Assembly: GCA_030540255.1 (NCBI GenBank)
Contig: JAUNWP010000011.1
Coordinates: 1 to 36,207 of the forward strand
Source: Eubacteriales bacterium
Lineage (GTDB): Bacteria; Bacillota; Clostridia; Lachnospirales; Lachnospiraceae
Direction of reading: 5' to 3'
Length of the DNA: 36,207 bases
The notes under the pieces were generated by a model, which did no database searches, was not told the DNA's origin, and worked only from the letters and a program-made list of their open reading frames with translations. How positions within the stretch are numbered: the first letter of the stretch is position 1; each line of letters begins with the position of its first letter. This document shows, in pieces, positions 1 through 7,898 of this stretch. The position numbers and the translations under genes are program-made.

Positions 1-22
1 GGCGGTCATGCGACCGCCTTTT
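1..22 (+). terminator. Intrinsic terminator of a gene left of the window
   Basis: GGCGGTC (1-7) and GACCGCC (12-18) form a perfect 7-bp GC-rich stem with a 4-nt loop, followed by TTTT. No gene precedes it here, so it should end a plus-strand gene just outside the window. Confidence 0.75.
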
Positions 23-122
23 AGTAAACAATAGACTTGTGATTTACCGGATACGTATGCCTTTGCTCAGTGATACAGATAAGCTAGATGGTAAAGAACA
101 TATAGTAAGGGTGTTCCTATTA

Positions 123-151
123 TTGATTATTTTTCTCATATGGGATATAAG
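123..151 (+). promoter_or_regulatory. Possible promoter for the DUF1016 gene
   Basis: TTGATT at 123-128 and TATAAG at 146-151 are separated by 17 nt, with a 4/6 and a 5/6 match to the vegetative consensus. It lies 58 nt upstream of the first start codon. The region is AT-rich, so chance matches are likely. Confidence 0.35.
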
Positions 152-214
152 TACGATATATTGGCTGAAAATATGTAGGAGTACAAGTAACAGACATCAA
201 AAGGAGCGATGGCT

Positions 215-1315
215 ATGGAGAATAAATTAGAAAAAATCGGTCAAAATAATTTTATGGATAATTTTGTTAAAACCGATGATATTTTAAAGGATATGTGTGG
301 GATTATTGAATCTTCACAAAAAGCTGCATATCGGACGGTCAATACAACGCTGATACAGAGAAATTGGCTCCTTGGTTATAGAATCGCAAGTGAAGAATTG
401 CAGGGAGAGGACAGGGCAAAATATGGTACTGAAATTATAAAAAAGTTAGCAAAAGAATTATCGGCTGAATATGGAAAAGGTTATACAAAGTCAAATCTGT
501 ACAGCTTTTATTCTTTCTATAAGACTTACCCTGAGATTTTCCAGACACCGTCTGGAAAATCTGTTGGACTACTGTCTTGGTCACATTATGCAGCGTTATT
601 ACAGGTTAAAGATGAGGAAGCTCGTGACTGGTATGAGAAAGAAGCCGTAGAACAAACTTGGAGTGTCCGTACTTTGCAGAGGAACATTTCTTCTCAGTAT
701 TATTACCGTATGCTCAAGACACAGAAAAAAGAGCTTGTAGAAAGTGAAATGAAGGAACTGACTGCCTCGTATCAAAATGATAAGTTGGAGTTCATCAAAA
801 ATCCGGTAGTTGCGGAGTTTTTAGGCTTTTCTCAGAATACAGATTTTACAGAGAGTGACCTTGAGAAAAGTATTCTTTCCAATTTGCAGAAATTCTTGAT
901 GGAGCTTGGGAAGGGATATGCTTTTGTGGCAAGACAACAGCACATTCATACGGAGAAGCAGGACTATTATATCGACCTTGTGTTTTACAATTACATACTG
1001 AAATGCTTTGTCCTCATCGACTTGAAAACAGAGAAGATAACACATCAAGATGTAGGACAGATGGATATGTATATCCGTATGTATGATGAATTAAAACGTA
1101 GTGAGGGCGATAACCCGACAATCGGTATTGTTCTTTGTTCCGATACAGACGATGATATTGCCCGTTATTCTGTTATGCACGGTAATGAACAATTATTTGC
1201 TTCCAAGTACAAATTATACTTGCCGACAAAAGAAGAATTGAAAGCGGAGATTGAAACTCAAAAGGCAATGTTCTATCTTCAGCAGCAGGACAATGAAGAA
1301 AAAGAAAACGAATAG
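215..1315 (+). CDS. DUF1016 (YhcG-type) PDDEXK nuclease domain protein
   Basis: A 366-residue protein with the YhcG/DUF1016 layout. The N-terminal helical part (about 25-170) contains the WLLGYRIA and GKGYTKSNLYSFYSFYK segments, and the C-terminal half is a PDDEXK-type nuclease fold. The likely metal-binding residues are Asp254 in YYIDLVFYN and Asp269-x-Lys271 in FVLIDLKTEK; many relatives have ELK where this one has DLK. The family is annotated as a predicted nuclease, often found alone or near restriction or mobile DNA; its target is not settled. An ATG at 209 is in frame, but AAGGAG at 201-206 sits 8 nt before the ATG at 215 and only 2 nt before 209, so 215 is preferred. A small DUF7662-like gene starts 1 nt after the stop. 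No methyltransferase or integrase is nearby. Confidence 0.85.
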   Translation: MENKLEKIGQNNFMDNFVKTDDILKDMCGIIESSQKAAYRTVNTTLIQRNWLLGYRIASEELQGEDRAKYGTEIIKKLAKELSAEYGKGYTKSNLYSFYSFYKTYPEIFQTPSGKSVGLLSWSHYAALLQVKDEEARDWYEKEAVEQTWSVRTLQRNISSQYYYRMLKTQKKELVESEMKELTASYQNDKLEFIKNPVVAEFLGFSQNTDFTESDLEKSILSNLQKFLMELGKGYAFVARQQHIHTEKQDYYIDLVFYNYILKCFVLIDLKTEKITHQDVGQMDMYIRMYDELKRSEGDNPTIGIVLCSDTDDDIARYSVMHGNEQLFASKYKLYLPTKEELKAEIETQKAMFYLQQQDNEEKENE

Positions 1316-1316
1316 A

Positions 1317-1526
1317 ATGAGCAAATATAATTCGCTATGGGAATATGTGAGAGATAATGGTAATTCATCTTTAAAGATGACATTTGAGCAAATTCAACAG
1401 ATTGCAGGAATACCAATCGACCATTCTTTTTTGAAGTATAAAAAAGAGCTTACGGAATATGGATATAAGGTCGAGAAAATATCTATGAAAGGACAAACTG
1501 TTATCTTTAGTAAGATTGATTTATAA
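1317..1526 (+). CDS. Small DUF7662-like protein
   Basis: A 69-residue protein starting MSKYNSLWEYVRDNG. The order 'KY..LWEY', then 'TFEQIQQIAGIPIDHSF', then a C-terminal 'GYKVEKISMKGQTVIFSKI' beta stretch resembles the small DUF7662 family, but the Trp-rich middle usual in that family is missing here. Function is unknown. The frame stays open upstream to 1251, inside the previous gene, but the homologous part begins at 1317, 1 nt after the upstream stop. The two are therefore probably translationally coupled, which would explain the lack of a good ribosome site. A role alongside the nuclease (cofactor or antidote) is inference only. Confidence 0.6.
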   Translation: MSKYNSLWEYVRDNGNSSLKMTFEQIQQIAGIPIDHSFLKYKKELTEYGYKVEKISMKGQTVIFSKIDL

Positions 1527-1630
1527 CTACAAAATAATAAATAGATATATTGTGTGACAGCCCCTGTTTTAGAGATTTTATGAAAGACAGGCAAGACTAA
1601 TACATATGATGAAAGCTTGAAACAAAATTC

Positions 1631-1670
1631 GCCGCACGATCATAATATTACGGTCGTGCGGCGGCTTTGT
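1631..1670. terminator. Bidirectional terminator between convergent genes
   Basis: GCCGCACGA (1631-1639) pairs perfectly with TCGTGCGGC (1654-1662). On plus it is followed by CTTTGTTTTA and can end the DUF7662-like gene. On minus it is followed by AATTTTGTTT and lies just beyond the metal ATPase stop at 1672. Confidence 0.75.
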
Positions 1671-1671
1671 T

Positions 1672-3783
1672 TTATCTTGATTTAAGCTCGGTCATGCTGT
1701 TCAGGCTTATGCCGATAGTAGATATATTATGCAGTAATGCAGTCGTTGCGGGACTTAATATGCCGGCAACACCTATGGCTATCAGTGCAGAGTTGAAACT
1801 CATGATAAAGCGATAATTGAAATCGATTCGCTTTGTGAGCGCCCGGCTCAAACGACGGAGTGTAACCAGAGCATACAGATCGTCGGATGATATAGTTATG
1901 TCGGCTATCTCTCGGGCGATTGCGGCTCCCGAGCTTATCGCAATACCTACGTCGGATGCGGAGAGAGCCGGCGAATCATTTATACCATCGCCTATCATAA
2001 TGACTTTACGTCCGGCCTCATGCTCCTTGTGAATGAAGTTTGCCTTGTCTTCAGGAAGTACTTCTGCATAGAAGCCATCGAGATTAAGCTTATGTGCCAC
2101 TGCGGCAGCCGTGCGCTTACTGTCACCGGTCATCATAACGAGATTACTGAAGCCTTCGTTGCGAAGAGCTTCAATGACGGAAGGTGCTTCTGCCTTGATC
2201 GGATCTTCTATACAAATAACTGCGCATAATATTCCGGAAACTGCCATGTACAGTTGAGAGTATTCACCCGGGATATCGTCGAACTTTGTCTGTTCGTCTT
2301 CGGGAACTACACAGTGCTCATCCTCAAATACGAAGTGATGGCTTCCGAGTACAACCCTCTCCTCATTGACTACTCCGGTTATTCCGTGAGCAACTATGTA
2401 CTCAACGTTTGAATGACACTCATCATGGCGAAGTCCGCGTTCCCTGGCAGCATTTACAACAGCGTTGGCCATTGAATGAGGAAAATGTTCCTCGAGGCAG
2501 GCTGCGATACGAAGCATTTCGTTTGAATCTTTTCCGTTAAATCCTACAACATCAATGACATGAGGCTGTGAGTAAGTAAGAGTACCTGTCTTGTCAAACA
2601 CAATGGTATCGGCTGCGGCAATTGCCTCAAGATATTTTCCGCCCTTGACCGTTATTTGATCAAGACTGCATTCACGCATAGCGGATAGAACAGTTATAGG
2701 CATTGCCAGCTTAAGTGCGCAGGAGAAATCAACCATAAGGCATGAGATCGCCTTGGCGGCATTGCGGGTAAGCAGCCAGGTAAGTCCGGAACCAATGAAG
2801 CTGAGCGGTACGAGCTTATCGGCAAGATTGGAAGCACTGTTCTCAGCAGCAGACTTGAGCTTTTCGGATTCCTCTATCATCTTGACGATACGATCATAGC
2901 GGGCATCACCTGAGGTCTTGTCTATGCAGATAACACATTCTCCTTCTTCAACCGTTGTACCTGCATATACATATGAACCTTCTTTTTTTACTACCGGCAT
3001 TGATTCGCCGGTGATAGAAGCCTGATTTATGCTTGCCTCACCGGAAATGACCTTTCCGTCACAAGGTATCATGTTGCTTGTGCGGACAACGAAACAGTCA
3101 CCCTTTTTAAGTTTATTGACCGGCATCAGCACTTCTTCGCCTGTATCGGTGCGTATCCATACCTTGTCTACACCGAGAGACATTGTGGAAGCAAGATCAT
3201 CAACCGATTTCTTATGAGTCCACTCCTCCAATATCTCGCCGACCTTGAGCAGGAACATTACTGAGCTTGCCGTATTGAAATCAGCTCTGAGTATTGATAC
3301 GCATATGGCTGTTGCATCAAGCACCGAGACATTAAGCTCTAATTTCAGCAACGCCTTGAGACCCTTAATGATGTATTTGACGGAGTTTATCGAAGTAATA
3401 GCAACACGTATCGGCATCGGTATCAGAAACTGCTTGATGTAATGAATACCTATGGTATCGACAAGCTGATTCTGATAGCTGCGATTCAGCTCTCTGCCGG
3501 TGTGTGCCGGAACAAGATCGGCTGCTTTTGCCTTGTCATAACTGAACATGGCAAGCTCACGTATGATCTCATTTCGTATGGCTCTGCTTGCTTCTTTATG
3601 TTTAGGATCGTATTTGTAGCGTATAACGGCATCGGAGGTGCGGTCAAATACATTTACCGCTTTTACTCCTTTAACAGATCTGAGAGTATACTCTATCAGA
3701 TCTGCCTTCGCTAATGTTATCCGTCCGTCCGGCATATGTACCCTTATACGGCCGTTGGACTCATGAAGTATGATACATTTCAT
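1672..3783 (-). CDS. P1B-type heavy-metal-transporting ATPase without CPC motif
   Basis: A 703-residue P-type ATPase that should export a transition-metal ion. Order: an N-terminal HMA-like region (1-75) without CxxC; membrane helices around 110-190; actuator loop TGES (258-261); a transmembrane metal-site segment FSCALKLAMP (353-362) where classical copper/zinc pumps have CPC; the phosphorylation site DKTGT with Asp397; HFPHS (433-437) in place of the usual SEHP; MTGD (551-554); GDGINDSPAL (598-607); and a final membrane pair. All catalytic motifs are intact, so it is probably active, but the metal cannot be read from CPC rules. The ATG at 3783 is chosen because AGAGG lies 10 nt upstream and the conserved sequence starts there, although the frame runs to 3876. 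It follows the DUF6110-like gene and probably shares its transcript. Confidence 0.9.
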   Translation of the reverse strand: MKCIILHESNGRIRVHMPDGRITLAKADLIEYTLRSVKGVKAVNVFDRTSDAVIRYKYDPKHKEASRAIRNEIIRELAMFSYDKAKAADLVPAHTGRELNRSYQNQLVDTIGIHYIKQFLIPMPIRVAITSINSVKYIIKGLKALLKLELNVSVLDATAICVSILRADFNTASSVMFLLKVGEILEEWTHKKSVDDLASTMSLGVDKVWIRTDTGEEVLMPVNKLKKGDCFVVRTSNMIPCDGKVISGEASINQASITGESMPVVKKEGSYVYAGTTVEEGECVICIDKTSGDARYDRIVKMIEESEKLKSAAENSASNLADKLVPLSFIGSGLTWLLTRNAAKAISCLMVDFSCALKLAMPITVLSAMRECSLDQITVKGGKYLEAIAAADTIVFDKTGTLTYSQPHVIDVVGFNGKDSNEMLRIAACLEEHFPHSMANAVVNAARERGLRHDECHSNVEYIVAHGITGVVNEERVVLGSHHFVFEDEHCVVPEDEQTKFDDIPGEYSQLYMAVSGILCAVICIEDPIKAEAPSVIEALRNEGFSNLVMMTGDSKRTAAAVAHKLNLDGFYAEVLPEDKANFIHKEHEAGRKVIMIGDGINDSPALSASDVGIAISSGAAIAREIADITISSDDLYALVTLRRLSRALTKRIDFNYRFIMSFNSALIAIGVAGILSPATTALLHNISTIGISLNSMTELKSR

Positions 3784-3945
3784 ACATTTTATTCCTCTGA
3801 AAATGTTAAGCGCCGCCGAGAGCGGCACCAAGGTAAAAAGAGGCAGACTTAAAGTGTCTGCCTGTAAAATGCGCAAATAATATCGCGGGTTAAATTAAAG
3901 ACGGAAAATGTTTCCGGCTTATAACAGCAGGCTAAATATAGTATA

Positions 3946-4260
3946 TTAAGCCTCTGCTTCTCCCTCTGCTTCATCAGAAAGATCATCAACGGTTTCTGCT
4001 GCATCGTCAACAACGTTTGCTGCTGCCTCCTCGGCACGCTTCTCGTTGATGTCCTTTGCCTCGGCAAGGATATCACCTGCTGTCTCACGGATAGAAGTAA
4101 CGCCTGTCATAACGCATTCCTTAGCACGAAGAACTGCTGCTGTGCTCTCTGTATATACCTTCTTGGCATCCTTACTTGAAAGTATTGTAAGGCCTGCTGT
4201 TCCGAAGATAACTCCGCCTACGAACAATGCTGTCTTCTTAATAAGTGATTCACTGATCAT
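3946..4260 (-). CDS. DUF6110-like small membrane protein
   Basis: A 104-residue protein with one N-terminal hydrophobic helix (about 8-26, KTALFVGGVIFGTAGLTIL), then SSKDAKKVYTESTAA, an amphipathic helical stretch, and a very acidic Ala/Glu-rich tail. The helix-SKDAKKVY pattern and its place just before a P1B ATPase match the DUF6110 family, which I recall as a frequent neighbour of metal ATPases in Firmicutes; it has no established function. AGGAGG lies 9 nt before the ATG at 4260, so the longer frame to 4308 is rejected. The tail, rich in Asp and Glu, could bind cations; that is inference. It is probably co-transcribed with the ATPase 162 nt downstream. Confidence 0.75.
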   Translation of the reverse strand: MISESLIKKTALFVGGVIFGTAGLTILSSKDAKKVYTESTAAVLRAKECVMTGVTSIRETAGDILAEAKDINEKRAEEAAANVVDDAAETVDDLSDEAEGEAEA

Positions 4261-4379
4261 AATGTAAAACCTCCTGCATATATAATGAATAATTCCAATA
4301 ATAAGCAAATAAGCAGCACATAAGATTTACTGACATGTTACCTATTGCTTACTTTTTATTTGGATATAAGATAGCAGGA

Positions 4380-4425
4380 AGCCCCGACGATTGCAAATAC
4401 TAAATTCAGTACAATCGCCGGGGCT
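4380..4425 (-). promoter_or_regulatory. Leader hairpin of the DUF6110-ATPase transcript
   Basis: Positions 4380-4393 and 4412-4425 form a 14-bp stem. Read as minus-strand RNA, the single mismatch is a G-U wobble, so the stem is fully paired; on plus it is an A-C mismatch. The minus RNA has no U-tract after the stem, whereas plus has CTTTT. It could be a metal-operon leader structure, or a terminator blocking antisense transcription. The stretch 4426-4597 otherwise holds only AT-rich promoter sequence. Confidence 0.5.
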
Positions 4426-4462
4426 TTTATATTTTCTGCCTATTAAGTGAATTTGATGTTAA

Positions 4463-4491
4463 TATATGCTAACAATATGCATTTATGTCAA
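4463..4491 (-). promoter_or_regulatory. Promoter for the DUF6110-metal ATPase operon
   Basis: On minus, a perfect TTGACA (4491-4486) is followed after 17 nt by CATATA (4468-4463); a TATATT lies 2 nt further on with a 19-nt spacer. An inverted TGTTA/TAACA pair (4457-4461 and 4470-4474) spans the -10 region and could be a repressor site. The leader to the ATG at 4260 would be about 190 nt. Confidence 0.5.
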
Positions 4492-4597
4492 CGAAAAAAT
4501 CGCTTATTTCTCAAGTTTTAGCTTCGATAACTTTACTAATAATGAATAAACAATGCATATTATTTTTTTAAGTACAATCTATGGATTTTTCGGTTTA

Positions 4598-4701
4598 CCG
4601 AGGGCGGGGGGGCTCTCAATTATGTGTTCCTCAGTCTCCCGAGGGCGGGGCGCCTCTCAATTATGCATTTCTCAGTCTTTCAAGAGCTGTGCTCCTCTCA
4701 A
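4598..4701 (-). repeat. 41-bp tandem repeat derived from the 3' end of the TetR gene
   Basis: The last 41 nt of the TetR gene including its TAA (4701-4661) are followed directly by a second 41-nt copy (4660-4620, 31 of 41 identical by eye, TAA conserved), then by a truncated third copy (4619-4598). Copies 2 and 3 are much richer in C (CCCCGCCCTCGG on minus) and resemble each other more than the coding copy. Because 41 is not a multiple of 3, the copies are not an in-frame extension. Confidence 0.8.
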
Positions 4702-5269
4702 GGAAGTCCACTGTTATCTTGGCAAGCTCCTTCGGAGACTGATTCATTCCGCTGGTAAACCAATACTGGAGGAGACTTACACAACCGCCGACAAGGAAAG
4801 TAAAGTATGCATCAAACATTTTATAATCGGAAGCTTTTATGAGCTCGCTCCAGTCTCGTAAGCATCTTTCCTTAAGAAAGCTGCTCATGCTGTTAAGGAA
4901 TTTGATATCACCGTTCTCGCTTAAGAGTACACGCACAAAATCTGCATTGTCCTTGCACATATTATAAATACGTTCAAAGATCTTCCCCGGTTCATTGACG
5001 AATTCTTTGCCTGTTACGCCGTCAAATACTGACTCGAACTCATCAAGGAGATCGAGCTCCGACTGTTCCAGCAGGTCGAATACGTCCTTATAATGCAGGT
5101 AGAAGGTGCCGCGGTTGACATCGGCAAGCTCTGTAAGTTCCTTGACCGAGATGTCCTTGACATTCTTCTCCTGAAGGAGAGTTGTGAGGCTGTTTTTTAG
5201 CGCATTGCGCGTCTTTCTTATACGTCTGTCTTTGATATCTGTTCTTGTTCGAAGTTCTGTTTCACCCAT
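4661..5269 (-). CDS. TetR/AcrR-family transcriptional regulator
   Basis: About 202 residues. The N-terminal TetR DNA-binding domain is clear: a basic arm, then RKTRNALKNSLTTLLQEK, followed by the helix-turn-helix VKELTELADVNRGTFYLHY. The C-terminal ligand domain is poorly conserved, as usual. It is divergent from the RND exporter gene, the typical arrangement for a local repressor of an efflux or envelope operon, and a 13-bp perfect dyad lies between them. An ATG at 5287 is in frame but has no ribosome site. AAGGTGA lies 5 nt before the ATG at 5269 (another ATG is at 5272), so the inner start is preferred. Its 3' end is the source of the tandem repeat just downstream. Confidence 0.85.
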   Translation of the reverse strand: MGETELRTRTDIKDRRIRKTRNALKNSLTTLLQEKNVKDISVKELTELADVNRGTFYLHYKDVFDLLEQSELDLLDEFESVFDGVTGKEFVNEPGKIFERIYNMCKDNADFVRVLLSENGDIKFLNSMSSFLKERCLRDWSELIKASDYKMFDAYFTFLVGGCVSLLQYWFTSGMNQSPKELAKITVDFLERSTALERLRNA

Positions 5270-5302
5270 CATGATCACCTTTGACATTATCTGTAAATGT
5301 GT

Positions 5303-5315
5303 TGATTAATAATCA
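5303..5315. promoter_or_regulatory. Perfect 13-bp dyad, candidate TetR operator
   Basis: TGATTA-A-TAATCA is a perfect odd palindrome in the divergent region between the TetR and RND genes. It overlaps a TATGAT (minus, 5317-5312) that could be the -10 of the TetR gene, so binding would give autorepression. AT-rich DNA makes chance palindromes fairly likely. Confidence 0.45.
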
Positions 5316-5334
5316 TAGCATTTGTAATTGCATA

Positions 5335-5363
5335 TTGCCTTTTTTTATATCGGCTTTTATAAT
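5335..5363 (+). promoter_or_regulatory. Promoter for the RND exporter operon
   Basis: TTGCCT (5335-5340) and a perfect TATAAT (5358-5363) are spaced 17 nt apart. The transcript leader to the ATG at 5595 would be about 225 nt. A second TATAAT at 5453-5458 has only a weak -35. Apart from these, the leader 5370-5590 shows no obvious structure. Confidence 0.6.
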
Positions 5364-5594
5364 ACGAAAGTACCACGATAATAGACGCGTGTCAATAAAA
5401 AGATTGCTGTTGCATAAACTAAAAGGTATTCATTAAAAAACAAGAGCTCGTATATAATTTGATAAGAAAACTATCATGATATGGAAGTTGAATTATATTT
5501 TATGTATACTCAAATCAATGAATATCGGTCATGCAGTTCATTACTTTTATTGAGATCATTGGGAGACAGACTTTAGTAAGACGGTCGAAAAGAT

Positions 5595-7898
5595 ATGAAG
5601 TTTTTTAAGAAGAAAGACAGCAGCACGGTGACAGACAAGACAGCCTCGACTCCGAAAACGAAACATAATATTGCGGACTTTATAGTTGATAACTGTAAGC
5701 CTATTGCGGTAGGCGTCGTGATACTTGTTATCATATGTCTCTGCATGGCTCCTTTTGTTAAGATCAATTACGATCTTACCCAGTACCTTCCGGATTTTGC
5801 ACCATCCAAGATAGCTATAGACAAGATGGATGAGACCTTCGGATATCCCGGCACCGGACGACTTATGCTTAAGGATGTAAGTCTGTATGAGGCAAAGGAT
5901 TATAAGGATAAAATAGAGAAGGTGGACGGTGTCGATCAGGTAGTATGGTGTGATATGACGACTTCCATCTATGAAGCCTCTGATTTCATTAATTATGATG
6001 ATATAGAGGATTACTATAAGGACAACTGTGCGGTGATGGATGTTACCTTTGATGAGGGAGATTCATCAAAGCTTACGCATCAGGCAATAGATGATATCGA
6101 GGATATTATCGGTGATAAAGGCTATATAGTCGGCATGTCTCCGACTAATAAATTTACCGAGGAAAATGTCGAAAAAGAGATGGCTATGATACTTAGCATC
6201 GGTGTAGGCATGATATTCATCATTCTTTTGCTTACTACCACCTCGTATTTTGAACCGGTATTGTTCCTTACGGTAATAGGAGCGGCTATCTTTATCAATA
6301 AGGGTACCAACCTTATGTTGGGGACCATATCATATATTACCAACAATATATCGGCAGTAATACAGCTTGCAACCTCGATGGACTATTCGATCTTCCTGCT
6401 GTCTGCTTATGAAAGAGAACGTGAAAACGGACTTCCCAAGGTTCCGGCACTTAAGGCAGGTCTTATGACCACTATAAGGACTGTGCTCTCAAGCTCGCTT
6501 ACGACCTTCTTCGGTTTCCTTGTACTGGTACTTATGAAGTTCAAGATGGGCTTTGACATGGGTATAGTCATGTCAAAGAGTATTATATGCTCTCTGCTCA
6601 TGGTTATATTCTTCATGCCGGCTCTGCTGCTTATGTGGTCTGATCTTATAGATAAGACCAGACACAAGCCTTTGCTGCCTAAGTTTGATGTATTTGCAAA
6701 GGTAGTGAATAAGCTCAGCCCGCTTGTGCTTGCAGCCTTGATCGTGCTTGCTGTACCTATGTATTTTGCACAGAGCATGAACAATTTCATGTACGGACCC
6801 GATGCTACAGGAGTAGGCGAGAAGACTGCTATCTATCATGAAACAGAGGAAATAGATAATCTTTTCGGAAGATCAAATCTGCTTGTTGCTATCTTCCCTG
6901 ATGAGGGCAATGTCAAGGAAAAGCAGCTTGTGGATGAGCTTAAGGATAAGGATTATATCAAGCAGGTCATGGGTATGACCGCTTATCTTCCGGAGGGTGC
7001 TTATGAGGGCTTGCTTCCGTCAAGCCTTACAGAGATGTTTCACAAGGACGGATATACGAGACTTCTCATTTACATGAAGACAAAGCCCGAGAGTAAAGCG
7101 GCTTATGAGTATTATGATGAGGTTCAGCAGATAATACAGGGCTATTACGGTGAGGATAATACCTTCATTGCAGGTAATACTCCTACCACCGAAGATATGG
7201 AGAATATACTTAAGAAGGACTACACCATGGTCAATAATCTGGCCATGATAAGTATATTCATAGTCGTAGCAATAGCATTTAAGTCTGTTATCATTCCGAT
7301 AGGTGCGATGATACCTATCATGGCGGCGATCTACCTCAATATGAGCTTCCCGTATCTAGTCGGAACGGAGCTTATATTTATAGCTTATGCTGTTGTATCG
7401 TGTATTCAGCTCGGATCTACTATCGACTATGCTATATTGACTATAGAGAACTACAGACAGATAAGACAGACGGAGACGGATAAGAACAAGGCAGTTGAGA
7501 AGATGCTCGAGATAAGCTTCCCGTCAATGCTGACTTCGGGCGGAATACTGATAGTATGCGGCTATATAGTCTACTTTATATCGACCAGTCCGGCCATCTG
7601 CGAGGTCGGCCATCTGGTAGGACGAGGCGCTGTATTCTCTGTAATATTCGTTACGACTCTTATGCCGACAGTGCTTAAGATCATGGATAGATATATAGTG
7701 ACTGACCACCGGGACCGCAGACAGGAACGTAAGGAGAAGCTTAAATCTGCGGTGACCAAGGGCAGAAACAACGGAACTGCCGCAGATAACGGCAACAACA
7801 ATAACGATACAAATGTTAATGATACAGATGCAAACAACGAAGCACCGGTTTCAAATACGAATTTAGCGGAAAACGGAGCGGAGGATACGAAAGCATGA
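5595..7898 (+). CDS. RND superfamily (MMPL/YdfJ-type) transporter
   Basis: A 767-residue polytopic protein with the duplicated RND plan: one helix near 36-55, a large outer loop (about 56-190), five helices to about 350, one near 375-392, a second outer loop (393-545), and five more to about 680. Both halves have the MMPL-type Asp-Tyr pair of the proton path: Asp263-Tyr264 in SMDYSIFLL and Asp611-Tyr612 in STIDYAILT. The C-terminal tail is an Asn/Asp-rich disordered stretch. Family members move lipids, glycolipids or hydrophobic compounds across the membrane with proton force; the substrate here is unknown. The ribosome site is weak (GAAAAG). Its stop overlaps the next ATG in an ATGA (7895-7898), so the exporter and the coiled-coil protein are translationally coupled. 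A divergent TetR probably controls both. Confidence 0.9.
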   Translation: MKFFKKKDSSTVTDKTASTPKTKHNIADFIVDNCKPIAVGVVILVIICLCMAPFVKINYDLTQYLPDFAPSKIAIDKMDETFGYPGTGRLMLKDVSLYEAKDYKDKIEKVDGVDQVVWCDMTTSIYEASDFINYDDIEDYYKDNCAVMDVTFDEGDSSKLTHQAIDDIEDIIGDKGYIVGMSPTNKFTEENVEKEMAMILSIGVGMIFIILLLTTTSYFEPVLFLTVIGAAIFINKGTNLMLGTISYITNNISAVIQLATSMDYSIFLLSAYERERENGLPKVPALKAGLMTTIRTVLSSSLTTFFGFLVLVLMKFKMGFDMGIVMSKSIICSLLMVIFFMPALLLMWSDLIDKTRHKPLLPKFDVFAKVVNKLSPLVLAALIVLAVPMYFAQSMNNFMYGPDATGVGEKTAIYHETEEIDNLFGRSNLLVAIFPDEGNVKEKQLVDELKDKDYIKQVMGMTAYLPEGAYEGLLPSSLTEMFHKDGYTRLLIYMKTKPESKAAYEYYDEVQQIIQGYYGEDNTFIAGNTPTTEDMENILKKDYTMVNNLAMISIFIVVAIAFKSVIIPIGAMIPIMAAIYLNMSFPYLVGTELIFIAYAVVSCIQLGSTIDYAILTIENYRQIRQTETDKNKAVEKMLEISFPSMLTSGGILIVCGYIVYFISTSPAICEVGHLVGRGAVFSVIFVTTLMPTVLKIMDRYIVTDHRDRRQERKEKLKSAVTKGRNNGTAADNGNNNNDTNVNDTDANNEAPVSNTNLAENGAEDTKA

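Noticed and set aside
39-230. 63-residue open frame on plus before the DUF1016 gene
   Set aside because: No ribosome site, no recognisable motif, and it overlaps the likely promoter and start of the next gene.
1-1670. Mobile island boundary around the DUF1016 pair
   Set aside because: No integrase, transposase, direct-repeat attachment site or tRNA is visible.
4598-4701. CRISPR-like array
   Set aside because: The 41-bp units abut with no spacers and the first is coding, so this is a tandem duplication.
4553-4861. 102-residue open frame on plus
   Set aside because: Shadow of the TetR gene and its GC-rich tandem repeat; no ribosome site.
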